Shown here one piece after another: positions 1 through 8,588 of a stretch of 64,000 nucleotides of DNA. Under the pieces are notes generated by a model. That model saw only the letters and a program-made list of their open reading frames with translations, did no database searches and was not told the origin of the DNA. The DNA lies in assembly GCA_963663315.1 (NCBI GenBank), contig OY760176.1, positions 496,001-560,000 of the forward strand, written 5' to 3'. The stretch is from G963663315 sp963663315 (lineage in GTDB: Bacteria > Pseudomonadota > Gammaproteobacteria > Arenicellales > Poriferihabitantaceae). Made by a program: the position numbers and the translations under genes. The stretch's first letter is position 1; each line of letters starts with the position of its first letter.

Positions 1-2
1 GG

Positions 3-644
3 GAGGTCGGCGGCAACCTTAGCGCTGCCTTGGACCGTTTACAAGGACTTGAGCAACTTTCGTTGCCCGAATTCGCCCAGCGTTGTAAGGAAGGCAAAGA
101 ATCCCTGATGAGGAACTATAGTATCCCAGCCGGGTCGGCTGAGCGAATTTCACAGGCCGAACTTGACCTATTCATGAGAATCGAAGAGTTGGAGCTGCCG
201 GCCACAACCAAGATTGAATTGAACACAGCGCCGGACGGGGATTCACTGGTATGGCAAACGTTGGAGGCGCTGTCCACTGGACAGAAGGCGACAGCCGTGC
301 TGCTGCTCTTGCTGCTCGAATCCGAAGCGCCGCTTGTTATCGACCAGCCTGAAGATGACTTGGACAACCGTTTCATTACCGACGGGGTTGTGCCGATCAT
401 GCGGCAAGAAAAACAGCGGCGGCAGTTCGTCTTCTCAACACACAACGCGAACATTCCAGTGCTTGGCGACGCCGAGTTGATCCTGGGCCTCGCCGCTTCC
501 GGTGAGGCCCGGGAAGGCCGTGCGAAGATCACGCCAGAACATATGGGCTCTATCGATTCCAAGCCTGTCCGAGAACTCGTTGAGGAGATTCTGGAAGGTG
601 GTAAGGATGCCTTTGAAATGCGTCGTTCCAAGTACGGGTTCTGA
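3..644 (+). CDS. TrlF-like SMC/AAA ATPase, C-terminal part
   Basis: The reading frame is open to the left edge of the window, so only the C-terminal ~213 residues are present. The visible part has an ABC/SMC-type signature (LSTGQKATAVL), a Walker B stretch ending in acidic residues (PLVIDQPEDDLDNRF) and a switch histidine (STHNANIPVLG), the order seen in RecF/SMC-like ATPase heads. The end, with an EGG...AFEMRRSKYGF tail, is like that of TrlF-family ATPases, which carry an N-terminal PHP domain; that part would lie outside the window. It stops 3 bases before the next gene, so the two are probably co-transcribed. A DNA-related or defence role is inferred from family and neighbour only. Confidence 0.8.
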   Translation, partial: EVGGNLSAALDRLQGLEQLSLPEFAQRCKEGKESLMRNYSIPAGSAERISQAELDLFMRIEELELPATTKIELNTAPDGDSLVWQTLEALSTGQKATAVLLLLLLESEAPLVIDQPEDDLDNRFITDGVVPIMRQEKQRRQFVFSTHNANIPVLGDAELILGLAASGEAREGRAKITPEHMGSIDSKPVRELVEEILEGGKDAFEMRRSKYGF

Positions 645-647
645 GAT

Positions 648-1874
648 ATGACCACACGCACAGAGCTTCTGGAAATTATTGAGAATGGAGAAAATTCCGG
701 CATTGAGTTTAAGCGGGACGTTTTACAAAATCATGACCTTGCGAAAGAGCTTGTCGCCTTTTCGAATTTTGAGGGCGGTATGGTTCTGCTCGGCGTCGAT
801 GACGATAGGAGCGTCTTCGGATTAGCTCGAGATCGTCTTGAAGAATGGGTGATGACCACCTGCCGGGACAAGATCAGACCCGGCATCATTCCATTCTTCG
901 AAACGATTCGGGATGTTGAGCCGGGAAAAGAAGTGGCCGTCGTGCGTGTGCCGTGTGGAATCGATGTACACAGCCAATGGCACAACAACCGTAACACCTA
1001 CTACATCAGAGTTGGCACACAAAGCCGGGAACCGACGCCGGAAGAACTGAGCCGCCTTTCCCAGCAGCGAGGCACATTCCGCGCCGAGTTGAGACCAATT
1101 TCTGGAGCGACGCTTGCTGACCTGGATCGCCGTCGTCTAAAGGATTACTTCGGTCGGGTTCGGCAGCAGGACATTCCCAAAGATGGCGATGATGCTGAGT
1201 GGCAAAAACTGCTCGTTAACACGGAAATCATGGTGGAGGCCGGCGTGACACTATCCGGGATGCTGCTCTTTGGAAAAACGCCGAACCGCTTTTTACCCCA
1301 AGCTGGCATTGATGCGGTTGCGTTTCCGGGTACCGAGAAGGAGTATGCCGCACGAGAGAGAGCGGTACAGCGCGGACCGATGACCCCCCTCCTCAGTGAG
1401 GACGGTGAATTGGTTGAGGCCGGTTTGGTCGAGCAGGCATTGAGTTTTGTCAGCCGCAACTCTGGTGTAACCGCCGAACTTGAGGACGGTGCGCGAAGGG
1501 TTGAGAAACCGACATACCCAGCGGAAGCCATTCGGGAAGCGGTCGTAAATGCTCTGATTCATCGTGACTACCTACTTTCGAATACGGATATCGAGCTAGC
1601 GTTATATCAGGACCGACTGGAAATTATCTCTCCTGGCAAACTACCGAATGGCATTACGCCGAAGAGGATGCGAGCGGGAACGCGGGCGTCTCGGAACCAG
1701 CTACTGAAAGACATCATGCGCGATTACGGCTATCTGGAGCACATGGGCATGGGCGTTCCCCGAAAGATCGTCCGGGGCATGAAAGAGCACAATGGCACTG
1801 ATCCCGAATTAATCGAAGACAACGAAAGATTCCTGGTTCGTTTGTTTTCAGAGGCAGTTGAACGAGAGCAGTAA
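648..1874 (+). CDS. AlbA_2 (Schlafen-type) DNA-binding / ATPase protein
   Basis: 408 residues. Residues ~13-53 (ENSGIEFKRDVL...FSNFEGGMVLLGVDDD) match the AlbA_2 domain, a putative nucleic-acid-binding domain. Residues ~285-375 contain a GHKL-type ATP-binding segment with REAVVNALIHRDY, then EIISPGKLPNG and GYLEHMGMGVPR, the C-terminal domain usual in this family, often labelled RecG-like or transcriptional regulator in databases. The ATG lies 3 bases after the stop of the upstream TrlF-like ATPase, so the pair forms one transcription unit. Such pairs are common in accessory DNA. Regulator, DNA-processing enzyme and defence component all remain possible. Confidence 0.85.
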   Translation: MTTRTELLEIIENGENSGIEFKRDVLQNHDLAKELVAFSNFEGGMVLLGVDDDRSVFGLARDRLEEWVMTTCRDKIRPGIIPFFETIRDVEPGKEVAVVRVPCGIDVHSQWHNNRNTYYIRVGTQSREPTPEELSRLSQQRGTFRAELRPISGATLADLDRRRLKDYFGRVRQQDIPKDGDDAEWQKLLVNTEIMVEAGVTLSGMLLFGKTPNRFLPQAGIDAVAFPGTEKEYAARERAVQRGPMTPLLSEDGELVEAGLVEQALSFVSRNSGVTAELEDGARRVEKPTYPAEAIREAVVNALIHRDYLLSNTDIELALYQDRLEIISPGKLPNGITPKRMRAGTRASRNQLLKDIMRDYGYLEHMGMGVPRKIVRGMKEHNGTDPELIEDNERFLVRLFSEAVEREQ

Positions 1875-1997
1875 ATCAGGGTTATGCAGCAAAGCTTCGG
1901 CGACTCATAGGAAAAATACCTCAGCAACCTCAGTTACCATCAATAAATCAATACATAATGTGTGGATTTGAGGTAGCTGAGAGAATTAAAACATCCG

Positions 1998-4589
1998 CTA
2001 AAGCCGCTGAACTGACAGGTCGGGCTGGTGTGCTTCGAGGCTCGACAGGGTCAGGGGTTGACCTGCGTTTATGATTGCGTGCGCCGCCTGAAATGCATTA
2101 TTGCGAATGATCAGCAAATGATCCATGGCGGTGGCCGAAGAGTCGGAGTCGGAATCCGGGCCGGAGTCATCACAAAATTCGTTTGTCGACAGGATATCGA
2201 CCTTTTTGTCTTCGAGTTTCGATTGGATCGAGAGGAGTTTTTTCCTCGGGTTTGCGGCAAATCCATGATTGGCGTTGATCATTACGATATCGTCCAGGTT
2301 TTGCCTGATTGCCAGGTCAAGGATGCGCTGCTGAGCCTGGATAAATGCCTGATCATCCGGTTCTGATGTGTCCGGACATTCTATCCTTTGCGTGATGCGG
2401 TCTATTGAAAGGTTTTCCAGCGCTTTAAGGTCACGCTGCCAGGCATCGTCGGAATCCGACAGCCAGAATATGGTGTCGAACGCCCAGAGCGGGCCGCGCT
2501 TCTCTTGTATAAACTGTGCATTTGCTGTACTGGCGGCCTTCGGGCTGACATGGCTGGAGAAGTGATAGAGCAGTTCCGTGTTGGGCATTCCCAGTTCGTC
2601 CCAGCCGATCAGGTAGTTGCGAATGCGGTCTTCCCAGCGATTGGCGTACTGGACGCCGCTCGGGCGTTGAAAACGATGTGACCAATACAAAAATGGCAGG
2701 CACAGGGTCCGGCCGCCATTCTGGCGAAATTTTTCGTGGATATAACCCTCTTCTCCACCGAAACCACGGAATTTTCTGTTGAAACCGGGCCAGGCGGCTT
2801 TGCGGCAGGCGAACAGACCCATGCCTTGAAGTGGAATGTCAAAGGGTTCACCATCGCCATTTCTGGCGCGCGGGTCGTTTCCCCAAACACCATAGAAGCC
2901 TTTGTTCCAGCGTGCCTCCATGTGCGTACTGATGTTTTGAAGATTATCGTAGCACAGTGGCCCATGCAGCAGGTCGATACTGTCGGGATGATTGGTGCAA
3001 TACTCCAGCAGGCGGCCTATTGCGTCATCGTGCAGGAAAACATGACAGTCCATACACAGTACGAAATCACCCCGCGCCTCGGCAAATACACGTTCCCTGA
3101 TCGTGGTGCCTTTGTACTCTGCTGCGGGGATGTAACGAACCTGGCCGGTCTGCTTGCAAAACTGGCTGACCGCCTGACCGTGGCTGGAATCCGGGTTGTT
3201 GTCAATGACCACTATTTCGATGTCAGGCAGGGCTGCACGATGGTACAGTATGATCGACATAATGGTGAAATAGACTCCATCAAAATCATCGTAAGTCGCC
3301 ATTCCAATCGTGAGTTTTGGCGCCGGGGACGGCGGGTCGAGCTGTGCAGCAGGGAGAACCGGAGATACTGCAGGTTCAGTCGATCTCACTGGCGCCCTTT
3401 GACCAGCCTGGGCCCCGTGCATCCGTTTTATACCTTGTTGCTCCGCCAGCAGCGCTTTTCGCTGTTTCTCTATTTCGCCCGGCAGCTTCGGATGCAGGAC
3501 CAGTTTGTTGGCATGGTCAATTGCGGCATCGGTCCGACCCAGTCTGGCGCTGAGTTTCGCTGCCATCATTCGCGCTGAATACTGGTAGATGCAAGGCTCG
3601 AAATATCGTGCAAGCAATGGCTGCGGCACATCAACCGCCAATTCAATCAGTGTCAACGCTCGCTCCTCTTCGTTATTGACTTCAAAGATTTCGGCCAGTC
3701 GCATGAACGGCTCCAGTCTCTCCAGGTCCTGCGTTATGCAGGCGCCGAGCAGGTCCAGCGCTGGCTGGATTTTGTTTTCCGAGGTGTAAATTCCGGATAG
3801 AAAATACCGGGCCTGCCAGTAAAGCTCAGCCATATTCCCGGTTGTCTGGTCGGCATCGGCTACCTGATCTATTATGGCCTCAAAGTATTCTGCGGCCTTT
3901 TCGGCTTGATCCGATTCCAGCCAGGATTGTGCAATGGATAACAGGATATTTAATCCGGCCGGGGAAGCGGCTTGTGCCCAATCGGCATCCAGCCCGCACT
4001 GGAGCCGCGCGATATCGTCTTTCAGGGTGAGGATGTCCGTGCGCCGGAGTCCATCACCATATCGGTGGGGCAGTATGTTGACATGGGCTACTGTGTCGTA
4101 GATGTGGGTATCGTCAAACACTGTCTGACCTGCCTGCCCTGTAACGCTGTCAAGGAATTCGACCGTAATATCACTTCGCAGCAGCCGCGGCTGGCGTAGC
4201 GAGAAACGCGGATTTCGAATTTCCAGGAGACCGATATCCGCTCCGCGGGGCAGGAAAATACCAGAATCCAGACACTGTATCTGTTCGTCTGCCTCAAGCA
4301 TCAGTACCGTGTCGGCCATTTCCCGGGCGAGGCTGAAGGCATGGCTGTAGGCGCCGGAAAAACCGGTAAAGTCGTGATGGTCCATTTTCCCGGGCAGGTG
4401 GCTGAGGATTTCCGTAACCCGTTTGCCCGATTCATCCAATTGATGATCCGGTTGGTTCGGCGCAGGCTGACAGACGAGGATCACCCAACTGTCAATAAAG
4501 GGAGTGACACTTTCCAGGTATTGACTGGTAATTTCAGTTCCGGGGCGCAGTAACATGACCAGACATATCGTTTGGGATCCAGTATTCAC
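1998..4589 (-). CDS. Large glycosyltransferase family 2 protein with TPR-like middle
   Basis: 863 residues. Residues ~425-650 form a GT-A glycosyltransferase domain: LTIGMATYDDFDGVYFT, the nucleotide-sugar strand EIVVIDNNPDSS, a metal-site-like CMDCH near 515, and further on FRGFGGEEGYIHEKFR, typical of acceptor-side family 2 enzymes. Residues ~215-400 are helical and rich in Ala/Leu/Glu (AAEYFEAIID, PALDLLGAC, RALTLIELA) like tetratricopeptide repeats. The first ~150 residues (CLVMLLRPGTEITSQYLESVTPFIDSWVILV) resemble a second, degenerate family 2 fold. No signal peptide or membrane segment is seen, so it is probably cytoplasmic. It lies 47 bases downstream of the reductase gene on the same strand. 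Acceptor and sugar are unknown. Confidence 0.85.
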   Translation of the reverse strand: MNTGSQTICLVMLLRPGTEITSQYLESVTPFIDSWVILVCQPAPNQPDHQLDESGKRVTEILSHLPGKMDHHDFTGFSGAYSHAFSLAREMADTVLMLEADEQIQCLDSGIFLPRGADIGLLEIRNPRFSLRQPRLLRSDITVEFLDSVTGQAGQTVFDDTHIYDTVAHVNILPHRYGDGLRRTDILTLKDDIARLQCGLDADWAQAASPAGLNILLSIAQSWLESDQAEKAAEYFEAIIDQVADADQTTGNMAELYWQARYFLSGIYTSENKIQPALDLLGACITQDLERLEPFMRLAEIFEVNNEEERALTLIELAVDVPQPLLARYFEPCIYQYSARMMAAKLSARLGRTDAAIDHANKLVLHPKLPGEIEKQRKALLAEQQGIKRMHGAQAGQRAPVRSTEPAVSPVLPAAQLDPPSPAPKLTIGMATYDDFDGVYFTIMSIILYHRAALPDIEIVVIDNNPDSSHGQAVSQFCKQTGQVRYIPAAEYKGTTIRERVFAEARGDFVLCMDCHVFLHDDAIGRLLEYCTNHPDSIDLLHGPLCYDNLQNISTHMEARWNKGFYGVWGNDPRARNGDGEPFDIPLQGMGLFACRKAAWPGFNRKFRGFGGEEGYIHEKFRQNGGRTLCLPFLYWSHRFQRPSGVQYANRWEDRIRNYLIGWDELGMPNTELLYHFSSHVSPKAASTANAQFIQEKRGPLWAFDTIFWLSDSDDAWQRDLKALENLSIDRITQRIECPDTSEPDDQAFIQAQQRILDLAIRQNLDDIVMINANHGFAANPRKKLLSIQSKLEDKKVDILSTNEFCDDSGPDSDSDSSATAMDHLLIIRNNAFQAAHAIINAGQPLTLSSLEAHQPDLSVQRL

Positions 4590-4636
4590 GATTTGTGGTT
4601 ACTCCAGCGCGGGATATTCGGGGGGCTGTTGCCCGG

Positions 4637-5679
4637 TCAGGTGAACTTGTCGTAACGCACCATTTGCGCCGGTATCTGCAAATCCAGAATCAGGGGTCTG
4701 ATACAGGCATCGACCATCGGCTTTGGCCCGGCGATATAGACCATGGTATTGGTCGTCCCGGCGCCAGCGCCGCCAGCGCCGCGTTATGGACCAGCCCATA
4801 GCGGGTAGGCAGTGGCTCACCGTCAGCGGTGGTCACGCTTCCGGCGGTTTCATCGGACAGCACGATGTGGATCGACAAGGCATCGGGATAGCGTGCCTGC
4901 ATCGCCGCCAGACGGTCTGCATAGAACATATCGGCACGGCTCCGGACGCCGAAAAACAGGGTGCACTTGTGCGTGTCGAAGTACCCGGTTTGTGCCGCCT
5001 TTGCAAGGATTGACATCAACCCCGCGATACCCGAGCCGCCGGCAATCAGAAAAAGGTCGTGTCCTTCATCGGTGTGAAAGGTTGCACGTCCCAGCGGCCC
5101 GAACAATTCAACCTCGTCCTGGTCGCGTGCATCATCGAAGGCCCAATCGGAAAAAGCGCCCCCCGGTTTTTTCTTTATCACGAATTCAAGGGTATCCGTC
5201 TGCGGTTCAAAATTAACCATCGAGTAGGAGCGGTGGGCGGATATTCCCGGCGCCTTGATGACGAAAAACTGACCGGCATGGAACCGCACCGGCCGGGGCA
5301 GCCTGATTTCAAACCGGGCCACGTCCGCAGTCAGTCGGTCCCAGTTTGAGGCGATGCCGATGTGGTGACCGGGACAAAAGTCGTCATCTCGAAATGGCTT
5401 GATCCGGGCCGGGACGGTCAGGCTGCAAGCCGATTGCGCGGTGGCCTGGCACAACAGGAATTCCTTTCTGGCCGCCCTCAGGTTTTTTCGGCCGGGCGCC
5501 TCGGCCCAGCCCTCGTTCAGTTTGCCCTCGTCCAGTCGCGCACGGCAAGTCCCGCAGGTACCGGTCGCGCATTCGTAGGGCAATGGAATACCGGCTCGCA
5601 AACCGGCATACAACAACTTTTCATTCGCCGGGGCGTCAAAACTGTAAACCTGGTCCTTTTTTACAATCTCAATCCGCAT
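4637..5679 (-). pseudogene. [2Fe-2S] ferredoxin-FAD/NAD reductase, frameshifted near its end
   Basis: An electron-transfer flavoprotein: an N-terminal plant-type ferredoxin domain with Cys37, Cys42, Cys45 (ECATGTCGTC) and Cys77, then an FAD-binding domain (HRSYSMVNF) and an NAD(P) domain (AGGSGIAGLMS). The long frame runs off at 4690, but the C-terminal NAD-domain motif MVYIAGPKPMVDAC continues in another frame from about 4755 down to a stop at 4637, ending MVRYDKFT. One base appears to be missing at ~4751-4758. I took the ATG at 5679 (MRIEIVKKDQ); an upstream TTG at 5691 is possible. It follows the phosphonate genes on the same strand, so it may feed electrons to an oxygenase, which is not in the window. 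The break may be a sequencing error or a real mutation. Confidence 0.8.
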
Positions 5680-5702
5680 AACTGTGTCCAATTAATCGGG
5701 GG

Positions 5703-7142
5703 CTACCCCCAGGGCAGCGAGAAGGTTTTGACGCAGGTATAGCTCTTCATCGCTTCGACCACCCCTTCCTTGTAGCCGAGGCCGGAATCCTTGATGCCAC
5801 CGAATGGCGACATTTCGGTCCGGTATCCGGGAACCTCTCCGATATTGACTGTGCCGGTCCTGAGTTCATTGACGAAGCGGTTTATGTACTTCATGTTGTT
5901 GGTACAGACCCCGCTGGAAAGACCGAAGGCAGTCGAGTTTGCGACTTCGATGGCGTGGTCGATACCGGTTACCCGGATAATCGGAATCGGCGGACCAAAG
6001 GTTTCCTCGCGCACCAGGTCACAATCATACGGAACATGATCCAGTACCGTGGGGGAATAGACCGCGCCCTGACGCTGGTGGCCGTATAACAGCCTCGCGC
6101 CCCTGTGGATGGCGTCATTTACCCGTGCCTCGAACAGGATGGCCGCCTGTTCGGTGATCACGGCGCCGACATCGGTATCGGGGTCCATCGGGTCACCGAA
6201 TTTGAGTCTGGCGGCCTTCTCGACCACCCGCTCCGCAAACTCATCGGCGATGGACTCGACCGCCAATATGCGTTTGACCGCGGTACATCGCTGCCCGGAA
6301 TTGCGGGTGGCGCCCTGCACCGCCATTTCCGCAGCCTCATCGAGGTCGGCGTCCTCCATTACGATCAACGGCGAGTTGCCGCCGAGTTCCAGCACCGTGC
6401 GCTTGTAGCCTGCGGTTGCGGCGATATATTTACCGACCGGAACGCTGCCGGTGAAGGTAATCAGATCGATATGCGGATTGGTAATCATTTCGTCGCCGAT
6501 ATCGTCGGGCAACCCGGTGACGACGGACAGCATCGGTGGCGGCAAACCCGCCTCGAGCAGCACATCCGCCAGCGCCAATGCGGTCAGCGGGGTCAGTTCG
6601 GTGGGCTTGGCCACCATACAGTTATTGGTCGCAATCGACGGAGCGATCTTATGGGAAATCATATTCAGCGGATGGTTGAAAGGCGTGATCGCCGAGATCG
6701 CGGTCAACGGCTCGCGCTGCGTGAAAATCTTTCTTTTCTTGCCGTGGGGGGTCAGGTCGCAGGAAAAAATCTCGCCGTCATCAATAATACACAACTGGCT
6801 GGTCAGGTTGAAGACATCGCAGGCACGGCCGACTTCATACAAACTGTCCTTTTTCGACAGGCCGGATTCGGCGGTGATCAGGTCTGAGATCCAGTCCTTT
6901 GCCACAGCCAGCAACTGTGCGGTTTTCGACAGGATCTGCTGGCGCTGATAGCGGCTCAGTTGCGGCCGGTAACCGGCCGCTGCCGCAAATGCGTCCGCCA
7001 CCTGTTTTCGGCTGGCGCGGGGAACCGTACCCACTACTGCCTGGGTAAAGGGGTTGATGACTTCAATCGATCTGCCCGTATCCCCTTCCACCCGTTCTCC
7101 GGCGACGCACATTTTTTGATGGTTGGCATTGACGGTGTTCAT
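5703..7142 (-). CDS. phnY: Phosphonoacetaldehyde dehydrogenase (PhnY type)
   Basis: 479-residue aldehyde dehydrogenase. The family shows in ITPFNHPLN, FTGSVPVGKYIA, LELGGNSPL (general-base Glu ~250) and NSGQRCTAVKR (catalytic Cys ~285), with ETFGPPIPI and SPFGGIKDSG toward the end. The segment LTPHGKKRKIFTQREPL is typical of the PhnY branch, which oxidises phosphonoacetaldehyde to phosphonoacetate with NAD+. The adjacent upstream gene encodes phosphonoacetate hydrolase, which takes the product, so the assignment rests on both sequence and context. The spacing of 43 bases suggests one transcript from 8490 down. No PhnW transaminase, which would make the substrate from 2-aminoethylphosphonate, is in the window. 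Confidence 0.9.
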   Translation of the reverse strand: MNTVNANHQKMCVAGERVEGDTGRSIEVINPFTQAVVGTVPRASRKQVADAFAAAAGYRPQLSRYQRQQILSKTAQLLAVAKDWISDLITAESGLSKKDSLYEVGRACDVFNLTSQLCIIDDGEIFSCDLTPHGKKRKIFTQREPLTAISAITPFNHPLNMISHKIAPSIATNNCMVAKPTELTPLTALALADVLLEAGLPPPMLSVVTGLPDDIGDEMITNPHIDLITFTGSVPVGKYIAATAGYKRTVLELGGNSPLIVMEDADLDEAAEMAVQGATRNSGQRCTAVKRILAVESIADEFAERVVEKAARLKFGDPMDPDTDVGAVITEQAAILFEARVNDAIHRGARLLYGHQRQGAVYSPTVLDHVPYDCDLVREETFGPPIPIIRVTGIDHAIEVANSTAFGLSSGVCTNNMKYINRFVNELRTGTVNIGEVPGYRTEMSPFGGIKDSGLGYKEGVVEAMKSYTCVKTFSLPWG

Positions 7143-7185
7143 GCGGTGTTCTCCTGTTCAGGCAGAGGGGCCGGAATCCACCCGG

Positions 7186-8490
7186 CTAAGCGGCTAGGCG
7201 GTTGAGAGCGATGTCGAATACATCGAAATTGCGCAGTCCGGGGTACTGCCCGGTAGCCAGGGACGCACCCGGTTTTCGGTTGAAAATCAACGGGACGGTT
7301 TGCTCGCTGATACCCCCGTGCGAGCGCAACGGCACTTCCAGCCCTGAAAGATCGTGTCTGTCTGCGCGGGTGCCGATCACGGTATTTTTGTCCGACAGCA
7401 CGATGATATCGCCCATGCGATCCGGCGCCAGCCCGAATTGTGCGCATCCATCCGCGTTTGAGAATACCCGTTCGATCCCGGCCATCTCCTTCAGCCTGGT
7501 GGCGAAATCAATCAACTGTGCGGCATCTTCCAGATAAACGGTGGCAAAAGAACCGAGCGCGCCATGATGAACCACATACGGGTCGGTGATCGGCAGTATG
7601 ACCCGGCCATTGCCTGCGCCCAGCAGGTCGTCCACCACGTCCTGCAGGTAGATTACATTTGGCTGGCCCTCGCTGTCGTGTTTGGCATTCATGCCGTGGT
7701 CCGCAGTCAGACCGATGACCGCGCCCAACTCATCGAGTCGGCTCCAGTAGCCGTCCATCATCGAATAGAACCGGTTGGCGCCCTCGCTTCCGGGGGCGAA
7801 TTTATGTTGAATATAATCCGTTGTAGACAGATACATGATATCCGGTCTGACGGATTCCATCAGTTTCACGCCGGCTTTGAAAATAAATTCCGAAAGCCCG
7901 GCACTGTAGACCGAAGGCACATCCATCCCCACCATGCCGACCAGGTTGTCGATGCCGTTGTGCTGGACGCTGGCCTCGTCGGCTTTTTCTGACGAGAAAC
8001 AGATCGCTGCATTGCCGTCACGGGCGCCGTCCAGACTCAACCCATGGCCGAGCAGCCGTCTGAGCTTGTCTTTGGCGGTGATGATGGCGATTTTGGCGCC
8101 GGCTTCCTGAAATGCCTTGAACAGCGTTGGGGCGCGCAGCAATGCCGGGTCATTCATCATGATTTCAACCCCCGTTTCCCGGTCGTAATAGAAGTTCCCG
8201 CAGATGCCGTGAACTTCCGGCAGGACACCGGTGACGATGGACATGTTGTTCGGATTGGTGAAACTGGGTATCACGCAGTCTCCCCGTAAATCGATGCCAC
8301 GTCCGTCAACCGCCTGCAAATCAGTCCCCTTATCGCCGATTACCTGTGCCATCCAGGGCATGGCTCCCGCCCTGACCGCTTCGGTGATATAGTCCGGTTC
8401 CGACCCATCGATACAAACGACTACGACGGGTTGTTGCGGCCAGGCATATTCCCGGCCATTTACGATAACAGATGGTTTGGCTGATGACAT
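7186..8490 (-). CDS. phnA: Phosphonoacetate hydrolase
   Basis: 434 residues of the alkaline-phosphatase superfamily, splitting the C-P bond of phosphonoacetate to acetate and phosphate. Visible features are the N-terminal metal aspartate in VVCIDGSEPDY, the nucleophile threonine in PSFTNPNNMS (~76), YLSTTDYIQHKFAPG in the middle, LTADHGMNAKHD (~263) and a late RSHGGISEQTVPL metal histidine. Length and motif order fit PhnA of Pseudomonas type. It is the first gene of the minus-strand phosphonate set and is divergent from the MetX-like gene. A palindromic element with outward -10 boxes lies between them. Confidence 0.93.
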   Translation of the reverse strand: MSSAKPSVIVNGREYAWPQQPVVVVCIDGSEPDYITEAVRAGAMPWMAQVIGDKGTDLQAVDGRGIDLRGDCVIPSFTNPNNMSIVTGVLPEVHGICGNFYYDRETGVEIMMNDPALLRAPTLFKAFQEAGAKIAIITAKDKLRRLLGHGLSLDGARDGNAAICFSSEKADEASVQHNGIDNLVGMVGMDVPSVYSAGLSEFIFKAGVKLMESVRPDIMYLSTTDYIQHKFAPGSEGANRFYSMMDGYWSRLDELGAVIGLTADHGMNAKHDSEGQPNVIYLQDVVDDLLGAGNGRVILPITDPYVVHHGALGSFATVYLEDAAQLIDFATRLKEMAGIERVFSNADGCAQFGLAPDRMGDIIVLSDKNTVIGTRADRHDLSGLEVPLRSHGGISEQTVPLIFNRKPGASLATGQYPGLRNFDVFDIALNRLAA

Positions 8491-8525
8491 GGGTCAGGGT
8501 TTGGGGGGTTGATTTCAAATTAATG

Positions 8526-8558
8526 CCGATTATATGATAATAATCCGCATATAATCCG
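8526..8558. promoter_or_regulatory. Inverted repeat with divergent -10 boxes
   Basis: Arms CCGATTATATG (8526-8536) and CATATAATCCG (8548-8558) pair at 10 of 11 positions around an 11-base centre. The left arm holds TATAAT read on the minus strand (8529-8534), pointing at phnA; the right arm holds TATAAT on the plus strand (8550-8555), pointing at the MetX-like gene. I see no good -35 element for either. Position and symmetry suggest an operator shared by two divergent promoters, but no regulator gene is adjacent. Confidence 0.5.
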
Positions 8559-8588
8559 ATATTTATAAACTTGTAATTACGATTCGTT

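Noticed and set aside
1920..1981. Inverted repeat CTCAGCAACCTCA / TGAGGTAGCTGAG as a terminator
   Set aside because: The loop is 36 bases and there is no T-run on either side; the arms pair but function is doubtful.
2736..3578. 280-residue plus-strand frame opposite the glycosyltransferase gene
   Set aside because: It is antisense to a well-supported family 2 transferase and has no family motifs.
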